Positions 1 to 10,099 of a DNA stretch of 27,235 nucleotides are shown here, in pieces (the stretch's first letter is position 1; each line of letters starts with the position of its first letter). Below the pieces are notes generated by a model. It was not told the DNA's origin. It was given only the letters and a program-made list of their open reading frames with translations, and did no database searches. This DNA is from Kalaharituber pfeilii (lineage: Eukaryota; Ascomycota; Pezizomycetes; Pezizales; Pezizaceae), in the NCBI GenBank assembly GCA_015179045.1, contig WHUZ01000214.1:1-27235 (forward strand), given 5' to 3'. The position numbers and the translations under genes are program-made.

Positions 1-246
1 GATGTATTGGCATACCTTATATGCAAGGTTCCACACAGATTTTTAATCATCTGTGGCCGATAGTAGGACTAGTATGTCTCAAGTACTCATTCATTATCAG
101 TGAGACATTAAAAACCTTATTAAAGATCAAAACCCTATGGGAAAAAATCTCTTCATAAGGAAAAAGTACTCATATTAAAAAAACATCTGAGTAGCTTAGC
201 CATAGCTATCGGTGCCTTATTGGACTATAGAGCCCTGAGGCTTTCT
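1..246 (-). other. downstream tail of element A, non-coding
   Basis: After the chromodomain the minus strand has an AT-rich tail with several stops and a stretch reading AGGGTTTTGATC...AAGGTTTTTAATG near 100-150. No gene is seen. The polypurine tract and 3' LTR would be expected here or further left, but I cannot place them. Confidence 0.4.
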
Positions 247-405
247 CGGATACTGGTTGTGGAACTCTCTGACAGATTTAAGGGATTTTTGCAAGTTCTC
301 AATTAGTTCCTAAGTATCTTTATCTTCGCCATATCCTTACCATTAGATTCAGTACTTTACTACCCTATTGATTCATTTCGAATTAACCACATGGTCAACT
401 TCAAA
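247..405 (-). other. chromodomain at the C-terminus of integrase A
   Basis: Minus-strand codons read FEVDHVVNSK, then after in-frame stops at Arg/Lys/Trp positions a GYGEDKDT-like segment, then ELIENLQKSLKSVREFHNQYP. This matches the chromodomain pattern of a V-x-x-I/V-L strand, a W-x-G-Y core, a D-x-T-W-E-P turn and a terminal FH helix. Chromodomains of chromoviruses bind modified histones and steer integration into heterochromatin. Family assignment is by motif only. Confidence 0.7.
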
Positions 406-966
406 GAAAAATTCATCATCATCATCGATTTCCATTTCCTAAGATTCAAGTCGTTCTTGAAAAGGCTTCAGAAGTGAGATGTAGATGACTTTATTCAGTC
501 ACATGCCTTTTAGCAAAGCTACCTCATATGTATGGTCATTGATAACTCTTGAGATGGGATAGGGATCAATGTATTTGTTAGTTAAGATTCGATTATTTCC
601 TGAAGTAACCTTTAAGTTCCTTCAATTAATAAGAACCTTGTCTTCTACTTAGAATTTCCTTACTTTATCAAGGAAGAGGTTCAACTATCTATTGTTTATC
701 TTCTTTAGAGTGTCGGCAATGTAGTTATATACTGTAGTTATCCTATCTAGCCAGTCTTCAGCTGCTAAAGAGGTGTAAGTATTGTCATTTAAGAGGTGAA
801 TAACTTTAGAGTCAAATCCATATAAAGAGTAAAAAGGACTATAGCTGTGGGTTGAGGTAGCAGTAGAATTGTAAGTGAACTCAGCTAGAAGTAGCCAAGT
901 TACTCATCAGCTCTGTTGATTATAGTAATAGATACAAAGATAGTATTTGAGAGTCTGTATTACTCA

Positions 967-1362
967 TTCAGAGAGTCCATTAGTCTGGGAATGATGAGCA
1001 GTACTAAGTCAGAGTCTTACATCAAGTTTTGAGGTTATTTCTTTCTAGAGGGCTGAGGCAAATTGTGGTTTATGGTCAGAGATAATATGTAAAGGTAGAC
1101 TAAATTACTAAAAGACATTGTTGATGAAAGCGTTGATAACATCTTGCATTATTCAAGTGTTTCTTGCCAGTATATAGTGTTGCATTTTGGTGAACTAGTC
1201 TATAACAACTAAAATAATGTTAAAGCCCTCACATTCTGGTAGTTCTCCAACAAAGTCTATAGTTATCTACTTCCAAGGCTTTGTACCAGTAGGCATTGGC
1301 ATAAGTCTAGTTTGCCTTGGATGTCAGTCAGCTTTAGCCTTCAGACAAGCTGCACAACTGGT
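967..1362 (-). other. integrase zinc-binding and D,D-35-E core of element A
   Basis: On the minus strand the CAAC at about 1362-1351 is the Cys pair of the HHCC finger. The first catalytic Asp sits in IDFVGELPE (codon 1255-1257), the second in IISDHKPQF (codon about 1076-1078), and the Glu in TNGLSE (codon 967-969). The spacing is about 60 residues between the aspartates and about 36 codons from the second Asp to the Glu, as in Ty3/gypsy integrases. A frameshift lies between the second Asp and the Glu. Confidence 0.75.
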
Positions 1363-2454
1363 AACATAATCAGCCACTTGGTCTTTACAGCCATTCTAGT
1401 AGAAGTTTCGAGAGAGGAGTTCTTGGGTTCAATGCATACTCCAGTGTTCAGCCATATTACTGTCATGGCAGTATTATAATACTTCCAGTCAATATTACTC
1501 GAGTACTACAAGGAGTCCATTATCATTCCTTACCCATTCATTATAGTTGACTCTAGGGATATCAGCCCACACATCTTCTACCTCACCTGACTCTTCATCA
1601 ATCAGCAGTTTCCTATTCTTAAACAGTTGTTCGATGCTGCTAGAGGTAGCATCACCAGTTCATCGAAAGAGGGTGTCCACTTTGCCATTAAGCTTTCCTG
1701 CAATATATTTGATGATGTAGTCGAATTTAGAAAGTTTCTGGCTCCAGTTAACTTGCTGGCTATTAAGGCATTATTTGATAGTAAAGTACTTTAGTATGTG
1801 ATGGTTAGTAAAGACAGTGAACTCAATTCCTAGCAACTCTATCCTCCATTTCTTATTCAGACAATCAAAGATTACCAGTAGTTCTTTATCATAGATAGGA
1901 TAGTTTCATTTAGCAGAGGTTAGTAATCAAGAGTAGTAGTCACATGAGTGTAGAGTGGCAATGTTGTCCTTGACATGATATTGGCTTAAGACATCAGCTA
2001 ATGCCTGGTCTGAGCAGTTGGTTTCCACAATCATAGACAGGGATTAATCGAACTGTCATAGTATGGAGGCAATTATGAACTTGTCTTTGAGTTCCTTAAA
2101 AGTGACTTGCTGTTCTGCCCCCCATGCAAAGGGTATGTTTCTGGTCAAGGTTGTAAGTAGTCGAGTAGTAGCGGAATAGTTCAGAATAAATTGGCGGTAG
2201 TAGTTAATAAAGTCTAGGAAGGCTTGTACTTCCTTTTTCTTTGTCAGCTGTAGCCAGTCATGCATCGTAGAGAGTTTGACTAGATCTATCTTAATCTTAA
2301 GGCTATTAATCAGATGACTAAGGAATATAGTTTCATACACATGGAACTCGCACTTGGCCAGGTTGACCGTGAGCCCATGTTTACTCAATTTAGTAAGTAC
2401 TTTTTCTACTATTCTTTGATGATTTCATTCGGTTTTGCCTCCATAGAGTAAGAT

Positions 2455-2466
2455 GTCATCCAAATA
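2455..2466 (-). other. YLDD catalytic motif of RT A
   Basis: Minus-strand codons TAT TTG GAT GAC give YLDD, the metal-binding aspartates of reverse transcriptase, preceded by KIV and one stop (TAG, probably a mutated TGG since B and C read VVWYL). It is the reference for the 4-bp deletion found in B and C. Confidence 0.85.
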
Positions 2467-3699
2467 CTAAACAATTTTATTGATGCCAGTGAGGATCTCA
2501 TCCATTATTTCTTGGAAGGAAGTAGGTGTATTGATGAGTCTAAATGGCATGACTGTGTACTCAAATAGGCTTTTAGATCTTTTGAAAGCCATCTTCCATT
2601 TATCGCCTGACTTTATACAGATGAGGTTGTAGCTATTTTTGAGATCGAGTTTAGTAAACCATTTACCACTTTGGGTCTTCTTGAGGAGTTCTGATATTAA
2701 GGGCAGAGGATATTTATTTAGAATGGTGAGTTTGTTTAGTGCTCTGTAGTTAATACATAGTTGGAGTGATCCATCTTTCTTCCATATAAAAAGAATCAGT
2801 GAAGCTGCTTTCGACCTTGACCTTTATATCTTTTCTGTTGATAGGTGTTTGTCGATATTCCTCTGAAGGGTCTCATCTTCTTCTCAGGTCATCTTATATA
2901 CTGGACCATAGGGAGGCTTCGCATTTGAGTTCTTAAACAGGATTTCATGATCTTAGCTTTAGTGAGGGGGTAAACAGCATATCTGTTCATTGGAAAAAAT
3001 ATTAGAGTATCGCGAGTAGCTCTTACGTGCATCAAGTAATAACAGAATATCACCTTCTTCAAAGGTATTGTTAAATTTAGAAAGAATAGAAACAGAAGGC
3101 AAATTAATATGAGTGTAAGGAACATCAAACATGCTATGTCTTAGAGTGCTATTAATGCAATTAATAGAAAAACCATTTTAACCAAGATAAACCCATAATG
3201 CATTCTCTATCACTGATATCTATAACTTCAGTGTTAAAATTAAAAACCAATTCCTTACCTATGGGTGAGTTCAAAACAGAAGAAGAAATGAAATCAACAG
3301 AGACCTTATCAGACTTTCCTAAAATGCCAATAAAATACATATAATCCAAAGCAGAAGAAACAGATTCAGGAACCAAAATGTCAGAAAACGAAAACAAAGT
3401 ATTTACAATGAAAGAACCATTAGAGAGGAGAGAACCATCACCTTACTTGATTTTCACAGCCCTTGCTTATAGTTTTAATTCCAATTCCTTACCTAATATC
3501 AGAGAAACAATCGGCATAGAGGCCACATAGTCTACAATAGCTCTAACGGTCCTCCCAGTTTTGAATTTTACCTCGCAACTGAGGAGGTCACTATGACAGG
3601 GGGTCCTACTAGGCTGAGCAGAATCCCTACCTAGTTTTCCAAATCAGACAACTTGGTGATCCTTTCAGATTCGTCAATGGCCTATATTTTGAGGTAGTC

Positions 3700-5575
3700 T
3701 TTGTCTGTTCTTTTCTTTTTGAGCTATAAGGTATATGACTCCAGAGCATTCACTGCCCCTTTGTCTTCCTTCTTGAGCTTTTGTGCTTGCTCATTGTTCT
3801 TCTCCTAAGGCTGCCAGTTCTACCACTTCCTTTCATAACATGACATGATCTTATGCCTGTTCTTTCCACACTTGATACAGCAATCATCAGCCCTTCTTTC
3901 CTAAATGAGTTCTTCTGAGACTCCATCATCTTTCTGTTTGTTCTTCAGAGTAGAGGAGGTAGTATTCCTTTTAGAAGGTGTAGAGCTGCTGCCCGAGTTC
4001 CTCAGGGTATGAGTTGGTATAGGTCATTTGTTTGAGGAGGTGACATCATCCACAAGGTCAGTGGCTATTTCCTTCTACAGCTCCCAATTCTTCTGATAAC
4101 TAGGGTGGCTAGAGAGGAGTCATCATACTTCATCATTGATATTGGCTGATATGTAGGAGATGAGAACAGGGTCAGGGATTCTTACTATGCTATTATATTC
4201 GTCGATTTTGATTAAGAAGTCCTGCATATGCTCTATTTACTTTATAGTCTGAATCTTTCAGGTAGCTTCAGTGATAGCTGCAGAATTTTGGAACTTCTTA
4301 CACAAGGTAGCAAGCATGTCGTAATATATGGTAGAAGAGTATTGTTAGACAAGAGTGAGAGCAGGGCCTTTCAGATAGGAAGAGAACATATCACAGCACT
4401 CTTGGTCACTAATAAGATGTTGGCTTCGGATTCAGTACTTAACTTAGTAGAGAAAGTTATCCAGCTCCTTTGTATCTCTACCCCACTTGTTAGGAGCGGA
4501 AATTTTGGATGAGGGCAGGGCACCCTAGGGTATCTGCATGCTGGCTAGGAAATAAGGTGGCAGTAGAGAAAAAGGAGTTGGGTCCCGCAGTCTTTAGGAC
4601 ATATGAGAAGGTAGGTGAGGAGAAGGAGTACCAGTACCACTAGTGCCTGGCAGAGGAGATCTTTTAGGGGAACTTCCTGCAGACCCCCCTGGGCCTGGAT
4701 TTAGTCTGATAGGGGGTGCTGGGTATTGCTATTGTTGCGGTGATTGTTGAAGCTGCAGGATGGCCACTAGTTGGAATGATGGCTACTGTAGTATTTAATT
4801 CCATATGCTAGTCAGTAGCTGACCCAACTGGCCCATCGTGGCCAATAGTTCTTATTAGCTTTAGGAGAGTAGAGTGGATACATTACTTTGAAATGCCTGA
4901 GTCAGAAGATCTATACAGTCACATGCTTAGGTGATAAGTTGTCCTAGCTTGCCATAGTGGTGATTCATGTAGTCCTTGATTTGCTGGTTTATGTTTGCCT
5001 ATTTATTTTGGAGGTTGACTATGTCAATGGTGACTCATTCAGCCTCTGTCCTGGCTTCTGCTATTTTTTCATATACTGTCTGACCTATGGTTGCGGCAAG
5101 TTGGTAAACCTCCTGTTGAAGGGTGGGGTCTTCTGCTTGGATGGTGATGAGACTTATAGGATTAAATACTCTTCTTAGTGGAGAGCTTACTCAAGGGTAG
5201 TTGGGTATTGGGGCATGAATCTACAAGACCTTTTCTAGCTCAAGTATGCGGGTTTGTCATCGTTTTCCTATGGCATGCTTGGAAACATTAGCAGAGTTAG
5301 TATGGCTGAGTACCAAACTACTGTAAGTACTTTCTATATTATCATCAGCATAGTTATCATCCTCATATATGGAGGAGGCGGGGAGAGGCTTTGGCTGCTG
5401 CTTCGCAGTGTACTCCCTTGTCAGCTCTTGAACCTCTAGAGAGAGGTCACTCCAGGTGAGCAGGAATTTACAGAAGCCTTCTTGAGCCGATATTGTAGAG
5501 GCGGGATGGGTGTAGAAGAAGTAGTATAATATTATGGGTGTGAGGAGCTTGGCTTCACTATACACTAGAAATAGG
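3700..5575 (-). pseudogene. gag: gag of element A (capsid/nucleocapsid polyprotein), broken
   Basis: Gag would form the virus-like particle in the cytoplasm. Reading the minus strand from about 5565, an N-terminal part is open to 5257. A helical, Gln/Glu-rich stretch follows at about 4880-5150 (QQEVYQLAATIGQTVYEKIA), fitting a coiled coil. Next come a Pro/Gly/Ser-rich linker (about 4620-4740), a capsid-like region with DTKELDNFL and AYLKGPALT-type residues (about 4270-4520), and a CCHC knuckle (3838-3879). There are a dozen or more stops, mainly TAG and TAA at Gln, Trp or Arg positions. No convincing ATG is left; the longest open piece starts at a GTG. The same gag organisation is seen in B and C. 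Confidence 0.75.
3838..3879 (-). other. CCHC zinc knuckle of gag A
   Basis: The minus strand encodes CIKCGKNRHKIMSC, a perfect C-X2-C-X4-H-X4-C nucleocapsid knuckle used for RNA binding. It survives intact here. The same place in B and C has lost 15 bp including the His codon. Confidence 0.85.
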
Positions 5576-6142
5576 TATTATAGCTACAGAGGCGTATATA
5601 TAATGGACTAGAAGGGCAGTTACTTAGCATGGGCATACAGCAGAATAGAATGATTTTATGAGCATAATGAGGAAACGATGGGTTTCAGAGTAATAGAGAA
5701 CTTACAAGACTGCTAGTATCTTGATTCCTTTAACTATGCTATCACCAGCTGGCACTTATATAGACTTCAGCACCATTATATATGACTAGTCAATAAATGA
5801 ATAAATGACTGGCAATATAGCAATTCCTTATCAATGCCAATACCTGTAGTAATAAGCACATGTAATAGAAACATGCGAAAATAGGATAGACGCAAGATAA
5901 TGATATATACTATTAGTGCATGTGTGGATATATTAGCTTTTAATAAGCCAAGTGCATTGTAGACCCGAAGGTCTTACCAAAAATATTCAATACATACTTC
6001 CTTAACACTACCCTATTCGATAAACAAATAAATCTACTGTCAAACCTAACAGATGATCAGTCCAATCTATCAGCATTGGTCTTATATAATGATTCAGGGT
6101 GAGTGTTCCCCAACGTGAGTAATTCTTACTATAGCTGTAACA
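5576..6142 (-). repeat. 5' LTR of element A
   Basis: On the minus strand it begins TGTTACAG (6142-6135) and ends CTATAATA (5583-5576), a RIP-type derivative of CTGTAACA. It aligns with the LTRs of B and C over long blocks, including the segment around the TATA box and the stretch near 6040-6060 (ATAAGACCAA...). It is shorter than C's 689 bp because about 85 bp near the 3' end, between two CCATAGC-like repeats, are missing. The 3' boundary is inferred from the inverted terminal octamers because the partner LTR is outside the window. Confidence 0.75.
5755..5762 (-). promoter_or_regulatory. TATA box of LTR A
   Basis: TATATAAG on the minus strand, within a block conserved in LTR C (24125-24132), where the same octamer follows CTGAAGTC. 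In LTR B the block has shrunk to CTATAAG. Position inside the LTR and conservation between copies support a Pol II core promoter. Confidence 0.5.
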
Positions 6143-6187
6143 GGTATCTTCCTGATATTCAATAGGTCTTTACCTTTAGCCATAACA
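6143..6187 (-). repeat. first 45 bp of a D-type LTR, interrupted by element A
   Basis: On the minus strand it starts TGTTATGGCTAAAGG at 6187 and matches the start of the LTR at 22862 (TGTTATAGCTAAAAG) through ATATCAGGAAG, where A begins. This identifies a second LTR family (D) and shows A inserted inside one of its LTRs. The remainder would lie left of the window. Confidence 0.75.
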
Positions 6188-7321
6188 AAAATCTCAAAGA
6201 TGGCTAGGAAAAGGAGGAATAAAAAGAATCACTTTTGTTATTTTATTTCATCTATTTCTGTTTTTGGAGATCTAGAAGGAGAAGACTCTTTAATTCTATT
6301 CTGCATTATTAATGATTCTATCAAATCTACCTATATAATAGACTTGGTAGCTACTTTCTAGTTTATTAACCAAGACTTTACTATAACCCTAAACCTGCTT
6401 ATGACCCTGAAACCTAGACCCAAAAAGCTAACAGTAATAGATGGATAACCCTTTATTATTAGAGATATTACACATATCTATACTCTGAAGCTAGCTATAG
6501 ACCAACATAAAGAAGAACTCACTTTCTAGATAACTAAGCTAGGAGTATAGAACATAATCTTATTCTGAACTTAGCTATAGTGGCATAACTCTATGATCGA
6601 TTAGGAAAAGAATACTATTCTATTGGCTTTTGGTTACTATCAAGCTCACTGCTTATCTACTAGGCAAAAGACCCCCCTATGCAGACAATACCTTACAGAA
6701 TTTCCATGGTATCCCATACTGCCTTTAAGATAGTCTTATTACAATCCAGTAGTTAGATTAGTGTCATTACCATAGCTCTAATAATTGAACCTAGCAATAA
6801 ACCTGCTAGTGAACTGGTGCCCTCCGAATACTATGACTTTTTACCTCTCTTTAGTAAGAAGAGAGCAGATATACTTCTACCCTACCAGTATATAGATTAT
6901 AAGATACTCTCAAAGGAGAGGACTAAGCTACTATTTGGATAGATAGACTCTATATCAGATTTAGAATTACAGGATATCTATCGCTAGCTAGACAAAACCT
7001 GAGTCAAATCCTTTATTCAACTGCTCTCTTCTTTTGCTATCTTACCTATCTAGTTTGTCAAGAAGAAGGATGGATTGCTCTACCTATACATCAACTATCG
7101 AGCCTTGAATAATATTATTAAGAAAAATTGATACTTATTACCTAAAATTGGAGAAACTCTAAACTAGGTCAGATAGGTACGAATCTTTACCTGACTAGAT
7201 CTTCACTCTATCTTCAATTTCATTTGGATCAAGGAAAGTGATGAGTGGAAAACAGCTTTCTATACTTAGTACAGACTGTTTGAATTCCTCATCATACTCT
7301 TTGGACTCACTAACACCTCAG
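6188..7321 (+). pseudogene. pol: element E: gypsy protease and RT fragment
   Basis: Plus strand. The protease active site region reads IIDLVAT at about 6335-6355 (a mutated DSGAT context). FINQDF, LKPRPKKLTVIDG and an ILG.TWL-like end near 6550 follow. After a linker with YYDFLPLFSKKRADIL (about 6830-6870), RT reads FVKKKDG (7054-7074), INYRALNNI, LPKIGETLN, FT.LDL (about 7187-7205), ESDEWKTAF, and FGLTN (7297-7314). It then stops exactly where LTR B begins, before the catalytic aspartates. E differs clearly in sequence from A, B and C, so it is another gypsy family. Multiple TAG/TGA stops make it dead. Its upstream end is cut by the D-type LTR at 6187. Confidence 0.85.
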
Positions 7322-7976
7322 TGTTACAGCTAAGGTAGAAACTTACCTATTACTATGGCAAGAGATAAGAATTCTACTTCTAATCAGCTGCTATACCTAA
7401 AGGTAAAAACTTACCTGCCAAGGAGAAAATGCTAATCCTGCAATTAAACATAAGACCAATGCTAATTGAGCAAACTGATCACCTATTAAGCTTAGCTCTT
7501 GATGCTCATATTATTTCGATAGAGTAGTACTATAGAAGCATGTGTTATCCAGAATGCAGCTTGATGTATATACTTAATTTATGGAAGCTTTATTAATATA
7601 TATATATATATTAGTACATTTGTTATCTTTGTTCTATACTGTTTTTGTATGTTTTCATTATATATACCTATTACTACTAGTATTGGTATTAATAAGGAAT
7701 CATCATGAGGTTAGCCAATTATTCTTTTATTAACTCCTCATATATAGCTGTACTGAAGTCTATAAGTACTAGCTGGTAATAGTATAGTTAGAAGAATTAA
7801 AACACTAGTGATGTTTTCTAGTTCTCTATAACTCTGAATCTATTATTCCCGCAATACACTTGTGAATCACTCCTCTCTGCTACGTACTTCCTACCAAGTA
7901 GCTGCTCTTTCAGTCTACTATATATACACTTTATAGCCATTCTAAAGCACTGTTTTTTCCTATCGTAGTTGTAACA
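7322..7976 (+). repeat. 5' LTR of element B
   Basis: Starts TGTTACAG (7322-7329) and ends TTGTAACA (7969-7976), 655 bp. It aligns end to end with LTR C (23686-24374); the differences are mainly C to T or G to A in B. A (TA)n tract at about 7597-7611 replaces a less regular sequence in C. Confidence 0.8.
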
Positions 7977-8375
7977 TACAATGTCTTTCAGTGCCCATCA
8001 GAGCCAAGCTCTTCATGCCTATAATATTATACTGCTCCTCTTTTACTTACTACCTTGCCTCTACAATATCAGTACCAGAAGGCTTATCTGCTACCTCCTC
8101 TTTCTTAAGGACCTCTCCCTGGAGATGTCACTAACCTCCATAATGAGCAAGTATTTTAAGGTAATGTACTTACTCTTTTCTCTTAAAACTAAATAAGAAT
8201 TGCAAAATATAATAACCTAGGTCCAAAAGGCTCTCCTATAAAGCATTCCCTTTGCTAGGTACTGATGGTACAGTTTCTTCTATACCTTGCAAATATTCTC
8301 TAGCTCAAGTCAGCAAATTGCATGGTACACTAAACTCTGATTCTGGAGGACCTCCTCTATCAGGTATTGATAGTA

Positions 8376-8595
8376 TATTATGGATTACAACTGACCATTT
8401 ACAAACTATTATACCAAAAGATAGAACTACCAATATAATCCAGTAGTATAGTCGATATATATAGGAGTATCTGTACAGGCCAGTTAGTGACTTGCTTACA
8501 TTTGTGCATGTGGTTAAGGATCTTGGCTCTCTTAGACATCTATATGTACTAGTAATCAGCTTCCCTCTGTTGCCATAGTATACCAAGCTGTGATA
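8376..8595. repeat. left LTR of element T
   Basis: 220 bp, about 20% different by eye from the right LTR. Almost all differences are transitions; I see one clear transversion (near TATAATCC against TACTACCC). Confidence 0.85.
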
Positions 8596-8814
8596 TTACT
8601 CTCTTGCAGGCAGAGTACGTCTCAGACTCTCCATATATTAACTCCTAGCCATCCATTACTGTCTTAGAGCTTTAATTTTATGTGCTACTACTATACTACT
8701 TTATAACCAGTAACCAGCATATGACTGCAAGCCATTTATCAAATTCAAAGATTACCTGCAGTATCTGAGATTCATTATAGGCAAGGTTTGAACCAGCAAC
8801 CCGACTGGTAGTAC

Positions 8815-9034
8815 TGTTATAGATTATAACTGACTATTTACAAACCATTGTATCAAAAGGTAGAACTACTAATACTACCCAGTAGTACGGTCAGTATATA
8901 TAGGAGTATCCATACAGGCCAGTCAGTGACTCACTTACATTTACATATATGGTCAAGGATTTTAGCTCCCTTAGATATCCACATGTACTAGTAATCAGCT
9001 TCTCTCTGCTACCATAGCATGCCAAGCTATAACA
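8815..9034. repeat. right LTR of element T
   Basis: 220 bp, beginning TGTTATAG and ending CTATAACA, which are perfect inverted octamers. It is less altered at its termini than the left LTR. Confidence 0.85.
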
Positions 9035-10099
9035 TAGTATAGGTACTCCTTCTCCTTGTGCCCTATTTTGCCGTTCTCATCAAGTATGAGACCCTATACC
9101 TCTTCATTTTTTCTACGAGTAAAGTACTGCAGTAGGACCTTTTTCTCCTCCTCTGTCTCCTCATTACTCTTATGAGTGAGTTATTGCCATGGGGCCTTAC
9201 TCTTCTAGCAGTTGATGCTATGGGGCCTTTCTCTCCTCCTCTACCTCCTGCAAAAATTTCCCTCTCTAGAAAAGTTTAATGAAGATAAAAAAGAGCTTAA
9301 CAATTTTCTTTTCCTAGTCTAATGATGGACTAGGAGTTTGTAAATCACTATTGATGATAAAACCGCCTGCTTAAAGGGCCCTACCATTACCTTTTCCATG
9401 GAAACCCCTTAGTATTATATACTACAGCTCTCACTCTACTGCATATGACCTTTCAAAACTCCTCAGTTATTACTAAGGCTGCTTGAAACATTCAGATATA
9501 AATAGTAGGGTAGGATACAGGATTTCTTAATTAAGATCAATGAGTTCAATAATATAGTAAATACTCCTAACCTTGTCCTTATTTCCGATGTCTCTGCCAG
9601 CATTTGGAAGATATTTAGAATCTTCTAGTAGGTCATTCTGAGTATCAAAGCCATTGAAACAAATAGAAGTTTCCATTACTAATGCCTTAAGAAAGCCTGT
9701 AGATAAGTACTTTACTCTCTCTACTACTATTACAAATATTACCTCTATTAGTAGCAGCTTTATGATTCAACTACTTCTATCTCTGAAGACCAAGAAAGAG
9801 TAATGACATACTTAAAGAACTAATTCAGAAGAAATACAACCGATATATTAGGTACAAGATTATATTATGCTGTTAAAAGAAGTAGTAGAAATCTAACTGA
9901 AGCTAAAAAAGGAAGATAAAAGAGAAGTAAAATACTTTAGAGTCATAAATCTATTCTCTCTACTAGCCCAAAAAAAGATAAAGATAGACTCTAGCTACCT
10001 TACAGGCTGTTGATGGATCTGATAGAATCATTGAACTATCTAACTTAGAGTAGATAAGGATCCTGCTCAGCGTATAGGACTTTCCATTATAGCAACCTC

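Larger units (their letters stand above)
247..3640 (-). pseudogene. pol: pol of element A: protease, RT, RNase H, integrase, chromodomain
   Basis: Minus strand. The protease region lies at about 3100-3640; it ends with DRECIMGLSWL, like the ILGxxWL end of gypsy proteases, but a clear DS/TGA active site is not visible. RT runs about 2056-2880: LCINYRALNK at about 2730-2760, FTKLDLKNSYNLI, MPF near 2560, YLDD at 2455-2466. The RT thumb and RNase H entry (FLDFINYYRQFI, FAWGAEQQVTFKELK) are free of stops for 110 codons. RNase H (about 1640-2050) shows the YDKELL and FTNHHILKY motifs. Integrase has an HHCC-like end (CAAC) and D, D, E residues at about 1256, 1077 and 968. A chromodomain ends the frame. 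Stops and at least two frameshifts kill it. Confidence 0.85.
1..6142 (-). mobile_element. Ty3/gypsy chromovirus copy A, RIP-degraded, 3' end outside window
   Basis: A nearly full-length retrotransposon is read on the minus strand. Seen, in order from high to low coordinates: LTR (6142-5576), gag with coiled coil and CCHC knuckle, protease region, RT with YLDD, RNase H, integrase, and chromodomain (405-247). This protease-RT-RH-IN-chromodomain order defines chromoviruses of Ty3/gypsy. Every domain carries stop codons and a few frameshifts, so the copy is dead. Many stops are explained by CAG or CGA turned to TAG or TGA, or TGG turned to TAG, as RIP produces, but some (AAA to TAA) are not. The 3' LTR should lie left of position 1. 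Its left neighbour at 6143 is a foreign LTR, so A is an insertion. Confidence 0.9.
8376..9034. mobile_element. miniature LTR element T (TRIM-like) with 5-bp target duplication
   Basis: Two direct repeats of exactly 220 bp (8376-8595 and 8815-9034) flank a 219-bp non-coding interior. The repeats begin TATTATGG or TGTTATAG and end CTGTGATA or CTATAACA, i.e. the TGTTAYRG...CYRTAACA termini of the larger elements after RIP. TAGTA lies on both sides (8371-8375 and 9035-9039). Element C has no such insert at the homologous place (about 24880). Size, LTR pair, target duplication and lack of coding fit a terminal-repeat retrotransposon in miniature, moved in trans by an autonomous element. Confidence 0.85.

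Noticed and set aside
8785..8794. GGTTCAAACC on the minus strand as a tRNA T-loop / B box inside element T
   Set aside because: No pairing T-stem, no A box at a suitable distance and no acceptor pairing; only the decamer fits.
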